Assembly (NCBI RefSeq): GCF_000259075.1
Contig: NZ_AJKI01000015.1
Span: forward strand, 1 to 64,000
From: Marinilabilia salmonicolor JCM 21150
GTDB lineage: Bacteria; Bacteroidota; Bacteroidia; Bacteroidales; Marinilabiliaceae
Length of the DNA stretch: 64,000 nucleotides
Direction of reading: 5' to 3'
The position numbers were made by a program, and so were the translations under genes. The stretch's first letter is position 1. The number at the start of each line of letters is the position of its first letter. Below are positions 17,381-24,667 of this stretch, one piece after another. The notes beneath the pieces were generated by a model. The model did not search any database. It was not told where the DNA came from and was given only the letters and a program-made list of their open reading frames with translations.

Positions 17381-17492
17381 AAATCCATACAGACATTTAT
17401 TAAAACAAATTTTCAAATAAAGGTCAGAAAGTCCATTGCCTATTCTATGGCTTTTATTTGCAATTCAATCAAACACAACAAAACACAGTAGT

Positions 17493-17924
17493 ATGAAAAA
17501 ACAAGTTGGAATTTGGATGAACACTGACAAAGCAGTGTTGGTGAGTTTAATGAACGGAAAAGAAGAAAAAATCCAAACCATTGAATCGGACGTTGAGACA
17601 CGTTCTCACAATCCGCGGGAAATGAAGCCCGGTTCACGTACCGGCTCCATACTCATGGATGTGGATAAAAAAATGACCCAGCGCAAAACCCATCAGTTGC
17701 ACGATTATTTTGAAAAAGTTATTCATTCAATAGCCTCAGATACAGGTGAAATATTTATATTCGGACCAGCAAATACAAAAAAGCATTTTGAAAAAGAGTT
17801 GAAAAAGCATGCTCAGTTTCATTCTATGAAGCTGGAACTGGAATCAGCAGATAAAATGACCCAGCCACAAATGATTGCCAGAATTAAGAATCATTTTGTG
17901 AAAAACGGTAATCATAAAAGTTAA
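17493..17924 (+). CDS. Unknown protein, possibly of the bacterial release-factor-like (baeRF) group
   Basis: The 143-residue protein starts at the ATG of 17493 (KKQVGIWMNTDKAVLVSL); an in-frame start 57 bases earlier gives an implausible N-terminus. The alpha/beta pattern, with ETRSHNPREMKPGS in the middle and GEIFIFGPANTKKHFEKELKKH (about 84-105) late, recalls the eRF1-like domain where a strand precedes a Gly and a helix that grips RNA. That resemblance is weak and only inferred. It lies 16 bp before pcm and may share its transcript. Confidence 0.65.
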   Translation: MKKQVGIWMNTDKAVLVSLMNGKEEKIQTIESDVETRSHNPREMKPGSRTGSILMDVDKKMTQRKTHQLHDYFEKVIHSIASDTGEIFIFGPANTKKHFEKELKKHAQFHSMKLELESADKMTQPQMIARIKNHFVKNGNHKS

Positions 17925-17940
17925 TTAGTCTATTAAGCTT

Positions 17941-18690
17941 ATGCAAAAGAGATCTTATAATATCATTTTCAATGCCTGCCTGAAAAAGGCAGGCATGCTT
18001 TTGTTTTTCCTTCTACTTCCGGCTAATTCTGTTTTTATGCAAAGTAATGAAAATCATCCTTATCAGGAGCAACAGGAAGCGATGGTCCGGAATCAGATAA
18101 TTGCAAGAGGCATCAAATCCAAAACGGTTACTGACGCCATGCGCAAAGTCCCCAGACATATGTTTGTTCCTTATAATACCAGGACCTTTGCTTATAATGA
18201 TCAGCCGTTACCCATCGGTCATAACCAAACCATTTCTCAGCCTTACATTGTTGCCTATATGACCGAAGCATTAGACGCTAAAGCTGGGGATAAAGTATTG
18301 GAAATAGGAACAGGCTCAGGTTATCAGGCGGCCATATTGGCAGAAATGGGTATTGAGGTTTATACCATTGAGATTATCCCGGAACTTGCGGAAACAGCAA
18401 AAAGAAACCTGAAAAGAACCGGTTACAACAATGTTAACACCCGGCTGGGAGATGGCTATGCAGGATGGCCTGATGAGGCGCCGTTTGATGCAATCATCAT
18501 TACTGCAGCTCCTGAAACCATCCCTCAGGCTCTGGTTGAACAGTTAAAGACAGGAGGAACCATGATTTTGCCCGTGGGTCCCAGAGAGAGTACTCAGTCG
18601 TTGAAAAAAGTAGTTAAGAGGTCGAAAGGTATCAGACAAACCACTCTTTTACCGGTTCGTTTTGTACCTATGATACGGTCTTACAATTAA
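17941..18690 (+). CDS. pcm: Protein-L-isoaspartate O-methyltransferase with N-terminal hydrophobic leader
   Basis: The 249-residue protein carries the PCMT domain from about residue 42 (MVRNQIIARGIKS) with VPRHMFVP, the PLPIGHNQTISQPYIVA substrate loop (about 89-105) and the SAM motif VLEIGTGSGYQAAILAEMG (about 119-137). It repairs isoaspartyl residues in aged proteins. Unlike the usual cytosolic form it has a hydrophobic leader (GMLLFFLLLPANSVFMQ, about 18-35), so it may be exported. A 10-bp perfect palindrome (ATGCCTGCCT...AGGCAGGCAT, 17972-17996) lies inside the leader codons and encodes ACLKKAG. It is followed 3 bp later by a HEAT-like gene. Confidence 0.9.
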   Translation: MQKRSYNIIFNACLKKAGMLLFFLLLPANSVFMQSNENHPYQEQQEAMVRNQIIARGIKSKTVTDAMRKVPRHMFVPYNTRTFAYNDQPLPIGHNQTISQPYIVAYMTEALDAKAGDKVLEIGTGSGYQAAILAEMGIEVYTIEIIPELAETAKRNLKRTGYNNVNTRLGDGYAGWPDEAPFDAIIITAAPETIPQALVEQLKTGGTMILPVGPRESTQSLKKVVKRSKGIRQTTLLPVRFVPMIRSYN

Positions 18691-18693
18691 TGT

Positions 18694-19218
18694 ATGAACT
18701 GGGAAGAAGAACTGAATATTCTGCTTGAGGAACGGAGCATCTCACAAATTGTCGAATACCTGCTCAGGTCACCTGACGAAATATCACGACTTGTAGGGAT
18801 CACAAAGCACGAGAGTGAAAAAATTGCCTGGCGTGCAGCCTGGGTGTTAGATCATCTGAATATGCAAGCCCCATGTTTAGCAGCACCTTTTTACCCGGAA
18901 TTCTTGCAAATCCTAAAAAAGACGCATTTTAACGGAGTGCGCAGGTCCTTGCTAAAGGTCATAATAACTGCTCCGACGGTAATTAAAGAAGACGGTGAAT
19001 TACTGGATCTTTGTTTCAGGTGGATTGTTTCCCCTGTTATCCCAATTGCTGTCAGAGCTCATTCTATACAATATGTCTATGATTTGTTACCCGAATATCC
19101 GGAATTGGAAAATGAATTTAGACATAGTCTCCGGTCAGCCCTGGATGCCGGGAGTAAAGGAGTAAAAGCCAAGGCTGGAAAGATTTTATCCAGCCTTGAC
19201 AAATCGACACTACGTTAA
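18694..19218 (+). CDS. Small helical-repeat (HEAT-like) protein linked to pcm
   Basis: The 174-residue protein is almost wholly alpha-helical, with paired helices and DEISRLVGITKHESEKIAWRAAWVLDHL (about 31-58), PVIPIAVRAHSIQYVYDLL and KGVKAKAGKILSSL. This is the pattern of a HEAT or ARM repeat fold. I recall similar Bacteroidetes proteins carrying misleading enzyme names, and I see no catalytic motif here. It starts 3 bp after pcm and is probably translated with it. The function is unknown. Confidence 0.7.
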   Translation: MNWEEELNILLEERSISQIVEYLLRSPDEISRLVGITKHESEKIAWRAAWVLDHLNMQAPCLAAPFYPEFLQILKKTHFNGVRRSLLKVIITAPTVIKEDGELLDLCFRWIVSPVIPIAVRAHSIQYVYDLLPEYPELENEFRHSLRSALDAGSKGVKAKAGKILSSLDKSTLR

Positions 19219-19249
19219 ATTCTTCCTAACAACTATTAAAGTGCCATTT

Positions 19250-19359
19250 ACACAATCACAATCACGCAGCTCAACTCTCTGTTTATAAGAGTCTTGCGTT
19301 GCTGGATTTCTGCGTTTAGACTTTTTAAACGCCTCATCGACTGTTGGTAGTCCGTCCGC
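19250..19359. repeat. Possible decayed family 1 element
   Basis: The stretch TATAAGAGTCTTGCGTTGCTG ... TTTAGACTTTTTAAACGCCT follows the order of internal motifs in copies A and B (TATAAAGTC, GCGTTGTTG, TTTAGATTTTT, ACGCCTTGAA) with many changes and deletions. It ends next to the TAAATA target of copy D. This may be an older, degraded copy. Confidence 0.35.
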
Positions 19360-19365
19360 TAAATA

Positions 19366-19469
19366 GAGTCTGTCCATAAAGTACCACTTGCTGCGTAACG
19401 CTTGCCACTGGCACTTTCTGGCCGGACACATGACTTTTTATAAACTTTCCCGACTTTATAGACGGGCAC
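19366..19469. mobile_element. MITE-like element, family 1, copy D (104 bp, internally deleted)
   Basis: The termini are GAGTCTGTCCATAAAGT and the inverse of GTGCCCGTCTATAAAGT. It is flanked by an exact TAAATA duplication (19360-19365 and 19470-19475). The middle, with TTGCCACTGGCACTTTCTGG, corresponds to the outer parts of copies C and E with about 60-80 bp missing. It shares its right TAAATA with copy B. Confidence 0.8.
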
Positions 19470-19475
19470 TAAATA

Positions 19476-19626
19476 GTGTTTGTCTATAAAGTCCAACTTC
19501 TGCGTTGTTGCTCAAAATCTAAATCCTCAAATACATTAGTATTCTGTGGTTTAGATTTTTCACACGCCTTGAATTTGAACGTTCTATCTCAAACACTTGA
19601 AAAACGCTTAGTTTATGGACAGACTC
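19476..19626. mobile_element. MITE-like element, family 1, copy B (151 bp)
   Basis: It has the same length and nearly the same sequence as copy A at 5298. The left target copy is TAAATA (19470-19475). The right target copy is split: TA at 19627-19628 and AATA at 19807-19810, with a family 2 element between. Joining the halves restores TAAATA exactly. Confidence 0.8.
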
Positions 19627-19628
19627 TA

Positions 19629-19804
19629 ACCTGATTAATTCATAAATTATCTATTGCAATGTTCAACTACCTGCTAAATTCAGGTATCCTCAATAAAATT
19701 GACTCGAAAATAGTTCACTATTTCCTTCATCAATTTTCTCTGCGGTTGCCAGAATTTATTGATATTTGAACATCTCATAACGAAGATTCATGAATAAATC
19801 AGGC
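19629..19804. mobile_element. MITE-like element, family 2, copy 2 (176 bp), nested in copy B's target duplication
   Basis: The left end is ACCTGATTAATTCATAAAT and the right end is the inverse of GCCTGATTTATTCATGAAT. TA is present on each side (19627-19628, 19805-19806). It matches copy 1 at 12909 along the whole length. It inserted after copy B, because it splits B's TAAATA. Confidence 0.8.
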
Positions 19805-19810
19805 TAAATA

Positions 19811-19960
19811 GTGTTTCAAATATTTTTCTTTCATTTTTTCTTTCTGCAAGGCAAAATTTTAAAGCATTGCCATAGCTACAGTGCAAAATTTCAACGATGC
19901 AGGGAGGAAAAAGGGAGGTGAAATATGAAATAATATTTTGTGATCGCACTACGAGTGCTG
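19811..19960. other. Residual intergenic DNA before msrA
   Basis: This 150-bp stretch contains the phrase ATAGTGTTTCAAATAT (19808-19823), which also occurs upstream of pyrB (14887-14902). Otherwise I see nothing in it. Confidence 0.3.
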
Positions 19961-20554
19961 CTATTTTAATTTCTGCCGAAATTTCTCCCTGAACTTTTTC
20001 AATTTAGGATTAATAACAACCTGGCAATAAGGTTGATTGGAATTATTTTCAAAATAGTTCTGATGGGATTTTTCTGCGATAAAAAAATCACCGGCCGGAC
20101 TAATTTCCGTTACTACAGGTTTGTCATAAACTTCCTGACGCTTCAGTTCCTCTATAACTTCTTCAGCTTCCTGCTTTTGATGTTCAGAATTGTAAAATAT
20201 TACCGACCGGTATTGTGTACCAACATCGGCCCCCTGCCTGTTCAGTGTTGTGGGGTCGTGTACTGAAAAAAATACAGAAAGTATTTCTTTGTAAGAAATC
20301 ACCCCAGGATCAAAAAAGACCCGAACCACTTCTGCATGTCCGGTAAGCCCGGAACAAACCTTCCGATAAGTGGGATTGGCAATTTTTCCGCCGCTGTAGC
20401 CTGATTCAACTTTAGTAACTCCTTTTAATTCCTCAAAAACAGCTTCAATACACCAGAAACATCCTCCACCTAAAATGGCGGTCTCCTCTTTATTATTTGC
20501 CTGTATCATAATACTTAACTGGATTATCAATGTTAATAAAAATAATTTCTTCAT
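19961..20554 (-). CDS. msrA: Peptide-methionine (S)-S-oxide reductase
   Basis: The 197-residue protein has the catalytic motif GCFWC with the nucleophilic Cys32, the substrate contacts VESGYSGGKIANPTYRKVCSG (about 51-71), GHAEVVRVFFDP, and DVGTQYRSVIF (about 109-119). It repairs oxidised methionine using thioredoxin. The N-terminus (KKLFLLTLIIQLSIMIQAN) is a signal peptide, so this copy acts in the periplasm. There is no fused MsrB domain. Its upstream leader contains MITE-like copy E, 58 bp from the start codon. Confidence 0.93.
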   Translation of the reverse strand: MKKLFLLTLIIQLSIMIQANNKEETAILGGGCFWCIEAVFEELKGVTKVESGYSGGKIANPTYRKVCSGLTGHAEVVRVFFDPGVISYKEILSVFFSVHDPTTLNRQGADVGTQYRSVIFYNSEHQKQEAEEVIEELKRQEVYDKPVVTEISPAGDFFIAEKSHQNYFENNSNQPYCQVVINPKLKKFREKFRQKLK

Positions 20555-20611
20555 TCGTTTTCAATTTTGGGTTATCACAATCCTGATGATTAAAACGTAC
20601 CTCACTACTTA

Positions 20612-20772
20612 GAGTCCGTCTATAAAGTCGGGAAAGTTTACAAAAGTCATGTGTTTTGTCAGAAAGTGACAGTTGCAAGGCTTGCGAAGCCGCCAAAAAC
20701 GGAGTTTACTTGAGTAAATGAGTGTTTTGGCTGCAAGCGTAACGACGCAAATGGTACTTTACGGACAGACAC
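20612..20772. mobile_element. MITE-like element, family 1, copy E (161 bp), between msrA and the YgiQ gene
   Basis: The ends are GAGTCCGTCTATAAAGT and the inverse of GTGTCTGTCCGTAAAGT, with a perfect 6-bp duplication TACTTA (20606-20611, 20773-20778). Read on the other strand it aligns with copy C nearly end to end. It occupies most of the gap between two divergent genes and so sits in both promoter regions. Confidence 0.85.
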
Positions 20773-20829
20773 TACTTAAACTAAAAAAGATAGCAGTTGG
20801 TTCAAAGCAATAAACCAGATCAAAACCTA

Positions 20830-20837
20830 TATCTTTG
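20830..20837 (+). promoter_or_regulatory. Probable -7 box of the YgiQ gene
   Basis: TATCTTTG fits TAnnTTTG and lies 12 bases before the TTG start codon, so the leader would be only a few bases long. No matching TTG at the right distance upstream was found. Confidence 0.4.
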
Positions 20838-20848
20838 CAAAAAAAGGT

Positions 20849-22753
20849 TTGCAAAACAAGCACAACATAACAAATTGGTTGCCCACAACGGCGAAAGAAG
20901 TGAAAGAACACGGCTGGGATGAGCTGGATGTTATTCTGTTTTCCGGTGATGCCTATGTTGACCATCCCTCTTTTGGAGCTGCGGTAATCGGTCGTGTACT
21001 CCTGGATATGGGACTCCGGGTTGCCATAGTTCCTCAACCCAACTGGCGTGATGATCTGAGAGATTTCAAAAAGCTTGGAATTCCACGGTTATTTTTCGGA
21101 GTTACAGCAGGCAACATGGATTCCATGGTCAATCATTACACTGCAGGAAAGCGTCTGCGGTCGAATGATGCTTATACTCCCGGCGGAAAATCAGGATTCC
21201 GACCCGACTATGCGACTGTTGTCTATACCAATATTCTGAAAGACCTTTATCCCGACATTCCTGTAATTCTGGGAGGGATCGAAGCCTCTTTGAGACGATT
21301 CACCCATTATGATTACTGGAAAAACGAATTAAAGCCCAATATTCTCACCTGGAGTAAGGCAGATATGCTGATTTACGGGATGGGTGAACAACCGCTCGAA
21401 CAAATAGTTAGACTCCTCCGAAAAGGTGTCCCGGTGGAAAGTCTGAATACAATTCCGCAGACTGCTGTTTTGCAGGACAAAGATTCCTCTTTGCCAAAAA
21501 ACAAAAATTGGGAGGACATCGAACTTTTCTCTCATGAAGAATGTCTGAACGACAAGTCAAGGTTTGCCCAAAACTTTAAACATATTGAAGAAGAATCCAA
21601 CAGAATGCACCCTGCCCGGTTACATCAGGTCTGTGAAGAGAAAAGAATCGTTGTCAATCCGGCCCTGCCCCCTTTAAAAGAGAAGGAAGTTGACTATTCA
21701 TTCAACCTTCCCTACACAAGACTTCCGCATCCACGGTATCATAACAAAGGAGCAATTCCTGCTTTTGATATGATAAAATACTCCGTAAATCTTCATCGGG
21801 GTTGTTTTGGAGGATGCAGCTTTTGTACCATTTCGGCCCATCAGGGGAAATTTATCAGTTCCAGATCGGAGCAATCAATCCTGAAAGAAGTTCAGCAAAT
21901 TGCTGAAGAAGAAGATTTCAAAGGAATCATCTCTGATTTGGGAGGGCCCAGTGCCAATATGTATAAGATGCAGGGGATTGATGTGAGTATCTGTGAGAAA
22001 TGTAAAAGACCCTCCTGTATCTTCCCCTCAGTCTGCAAAAATCTTAATACATCGCATCAGCCACTTATTGAAATATACCGAAAAGCAGATCAAATTCCCG
22101 GGATAAGAAAAACCTTTATTGGCAGTGGTGTACGTTATGATATGCTGCTCAATGAGAGTGCATCTGATGAGGAGAAAAAATCTCATCAGGTTTATCTGAA
22201 AGAGCTTTTGACAAAACATGTATCCGGACGCCTTAAGGTAGCTCCTGAACATACATCAGACAAAGTACTGAAGACCATGCGTAAGCCATCTTTCGGGCTT
22301 TTCAAAAGATTTACGCACAAGTTTCAAAAAATCAATGAGGAATCGGGGCTTAACCAGCAAATCATTCCCTATTTCATCTCCAGCCATCCTGCATGTGAAG
22401 AAAGAGATATGGCTTTACTTGCAGCCGAAACAAAATCGCTGAATTTCAATCTGGAACAGGTTCAGGATTTTACCCCTACGCCCATGACTTTGGCTACCGT
22501 GATGTACTACACCGGACTGGATCCGTATAATATGAAAAAAGTATATGTTGCACGCAAAAAAGAAGAAAAAACGGGCCAAAGGCAGTATTTCTTCTGGTAT
22601 AAGCCCCAAATGCGTCAACAATTGGAAAAGAAAATCAGAAACTCAGGATGGTTTGATATATTAAAGATTCTGTTTCCCGATAAACAAACAGATATCTCCT
22701 CAGTGAAGAAACAAAACCATTTTAAAAAGAAGAAAACTTCCCGAAAGAGATAG
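20849..22753 (+). CDS. YgiQ-family radical SAM protein
   Basis: The 634-residue protein is typical of YgiQ: an N-terminal cobalamin-binding-like domain (NWLPTTAKEVKEHGWDELDVILFSGDAYVDHPSFG, from residue 9), the radical SAM cluster motif CFGGCSFC (near residue 319), and a DUF3362-like C-terminal region. The chemical role of the family is not settled. The start is TTG: upstream codons in this frame run to a TAA at 20777 without any ATG, and the family start NWLPTT lies 8 residues in. AAAAAAAGG just before the TTG may help initiation. Confidence 0.88.
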   Translation: MQNKHNITNWLPTTAKEVKEHGWDELDVILFSGDAYVDHPSFGAAVIGRVLLDMGLRVAIVPQPNWRDDLRDFKKLGIPRLFFGVTAGNMDSMVNHYTAGKRLRSNDAYTPGGKSGFRPDYATVVYTNILKDLYPDIPVILGGIEASLRRFTHYDYWKNELKPNILTWSKADMLIYGMGEQPLEQIVRLLRKGVPVESLNTIPQTAVLQDKDSSLPKNKNWEDIELFSHEECLNDKSRFAQNFKHIEEESNRMHPARLHQVCEEKRIVVNPALPPLKEKEVDYSFNLPYTRLPHPRYHNKGAIPAFDMIKYSVNLHRGCFGGCSFCTISAHQGKFISSRSEQSILKEVQQIAEEEDFKGIISDLGGPSANMYKMQGIDVSICEKCKRPSCIFPSVCKNLNTSHQPLIEIYRKADQIPGIRKTFIGSGVRYDMLLNESASDEEKKSHQVYLKELLTKHVSGRLKVAPEHTSDKVLKTMRKPSFGLFKRFTHKFQKINEESGLNQQIIPYFISSHPACEERDMALLAAETKSLNFNLEQVQDFTPTPMTLATVMYYTGLDPYNMKKVYVARKKEEKTGQRQYFFWYKPQMRQQLEKKIRNSGWFDILKILFPDKQTDISSVKKQNHFKKKKTSRKR

Positions 22754-22836
22754 AATTCCTGAAAATCCGATTGCTATACAAACCAGGATCATTACCTGAA
22801 TACAAGAATCCCTGACGATGACACGGGCATTTTTAC

Positions 22837-22844
22837 TATATTTG
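22837..22844 (+). promoter_or_regulatory. -7 promoter box of the DUF4197 gene
   Basis: TATATTTG is a full match to the Bacteroidetes TAnnTTTG element and lies 29 bp before the ATG. A -33 box is not clear. Confidence 0.5.
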
Positions 22845-22873
22845 TTAGAACAACTTCTAAATCCATTTATATT

Positions 22874-23611
22874 ATGAAACGAATTCTACTCCCTATATTC
22901 TTAGTGGTAATCACCAGTTGTGCAGAACTGGCTCAAATTGCCAAAGAAATTGACACCAGCCGGCCACTTACACAAACTGAAGTAATCAGTGGTCTAAAAC
23001 AAGCATTGACCATAGGCGCCGATTCCGCTGCATCTGAACTTTCTGCAACCAATGGCTACTATCTCGATCAACTGGTAAAAATTACCCTTCCACCTGAAGC
23101 ATCAGTCGTCACAGAAAATATTTCTAAACTTCCCGGGGGAGATAAATTGGTGGAAGATGTAATTTTACGCATTAACCGTTCTGCGGAAGATGCTGCCCAA
23201 GAAGCTGCACCGGTTTTTGCCAGAGCTGTTACAGGCATGACCATCCAGGATGGCTTTAACATCCTCAGAGGTGAAAAAGATGCTGCCACACAGTATTTGA
23301 AAACACAAACCTACCAGGAACTCTACAATCTTTATCAACCAAAAATCAAGAAGAGTCTGGATAAGGAAATTGTCGGAAACATTTCTACCAATGAGTCATG
23401 GAACACTCTTACCGGTCAATGGAACCGGGTTGCCGGTTCTATTGTAGGGAAAATGGCCAACCTTGATGTCATAGAAACTGATTTGGACAGGTATCTGACC
23501 GAAAAAGCCCTGAACGGCCTGTTTTTGAAGCTTGCTTTGGAGGAAGAAATAATCAGAGAAGATCCAAAGGCCAGGGTAACTGCATTGCTTAAGAGAGTAT
23601 TTGGTCAATAA
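22874..23611 (+). CDS. DUF4197 lipoprotein
   Basis: The 245-residue protein has a lipoprotein signal peptide with Cys16 in VITSC. The body fits DUF4197, with LTQTEVISGLKQALTIGADSA (about 32-52), the LPGGDKLVEDVILRINRSAEDAAQEAAPVFARAV stretch (about 87-120) and a C-terminal KALNGLFLKLALEEEIIREDP. The family is helical, secreted and uncharacterised. Its stop overlaps the stop of the convergent radical SAM gene by 7 bp. Confidence 0.85.
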   Translation: MKRILLPIFLVVITSCAELAQIAKEIDTSRPLTQTEVISGLKQALTIGADSAASELSATNGYYLDQLVKITLPPEASVVTENISKLPGGDKLVEDVILRINRSAEDAAQEAAPVFARAVTGMTIQDGFNILRGEKDAATQYLKTQTYQELYNLYQPKIKKSLDKEIVGNISTNESWNTLTGQWNRVAGSIVGKMANLDVIETDLDRYLTEKALNGLFLKLALEEEIIREDPKARVTALLKRVFGQ

Positions 23612-24552
23612 GCATTGAATAACCTTCCCTGCCAGGTATTTCTGGCCAGCATCCGCTTGCGCACAATTTCCACAACCTGAAAGTTTTTTAATCCCCAACG
23701 GGGTGCAAGAAGCAAATTATAAGGTGCCTGACTGGCCAGCCGTTCCACCACAATGGAGGGATTCAGCCGCTCCAGAAAATCAATGACAATTTCAATATAT
23801 TCATCCGGGTCAAGTACCCTGTACCCATCCGGATTGGACTGAAACTTTTTCCCCAAAGCAGATCCTTTTACATATTGAAGTTGATGAAGTTTCAGATAAT
23901 TCAGTGGGAGTCCGGATAAAACATCTGCATGAGACAACATCACCTCATTGGATTCTCCGGGGAGTCCCATAATTAAATGGCCTCCAATCGGCAATCCAGC
24001 TTCATTTAGTTTCAAAATGGCCTCCCGGGTCTCCTCAAAAGTGTGTCCCCTATTTACTATTTTTAAGGTTTCTTCATTGGTCGATTCAATGCCCAGTTCC
24101 ACCACCACATAATAATCCTTTTGCAATTTCATAAAATACTCTATCAACTCATCAGGGAGACAATCGGGACGTGTGCCCACCACCAAACCGACAATTCCAG
24201 GATGCTTCAAAGCTTCTTCATACATTTGCTCCAACTGATCCAATGGTCCGTAAGTATTGGTGTATGCCTGAAAATAAGCAAGATACAATTGCTCCGGGTA
24301 CCTGTCACGAAAAAAAGAGATTCCCGTATTGAGTTGATTGGTGATGCTCATCCCGGGCTCGCAGTAATCGGGATTAAACGTATTGTTATTACAAAAGGTG
24401 CACCCTCCTGTTCCTCTGCTTCCATCCCGATTGGGACAGGTAAAACCCACATTTAAAGAAAGTTTTTGAACGCGGTTGTTGAATTTATTGCGTAAAAAAT
24501 TACTGTAATCGTTGAATGGATTGTTGTGGCCCCACAAGTATTTTTCAGACAT
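23605..24552 (-). CDS. TIGR01212-family radical SAM protein (YhcC-like)
   Basis: The 315-residue protein has the unusual radical SAM Cys set Cys39-x11-Cys51-x2-Cys54 (TCPNRDGSRGTGGCTFC), which defines this family rather than the CxxxCxxC form. GGHLIMGLPGE and YVKGSALGK are also family-typical. The function is uncertain, with tRNA modification suspected for relatives. It converges on the DUF4197 gene with a 7-bp overlap. The gap to the hybrid kinase downstream (24553-24667) shows no feature. Confidence 0.85.
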   Translation of the reverse strand: MSEKYLWGHNNPFNDYSNFLRNKFNNRVQKLSLNVGFTCPNRDGSRGTGGCTFCNNNTFNPDYCEPGMSITNQLNTGISFFRDRYPEQLYLAYFQAYTNTYGPLDQLEQMYEEALKHPGIVGLVVGTRPDCLPDELIEYFMKLQKDYYVVVELGIESTNEETLKIVNRGHTFEETREAILKLNEAGLPIGGHLIMGLPGESNEVMLSHADVLSGLPLNYLKLHQLQYVKGSALGKKFQSNPDGYRVLDPDEYIEIVIDFLERLNPSIVVERLASQAPYNLLLAPRWGLKNFQVVEIVRKRMLARNTWQGRLFNAY

Positions 24553-24667
24553 GAAACGCTTTTTGTGGCAAAGATAAAGAAAAAAATTACCTGGTTTTTT
24601 ATCTACGGTTTAAGTACTAATCAACCAACAAAAAGAAAATATCAGGCGAAACCAGAACCAAAAAGCG

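Noticed and set aside
19210-19431. A 73-codon frame on the reverse strand
   Set aside because: It spans the decayed repeat and copy D, with no start or domain support.
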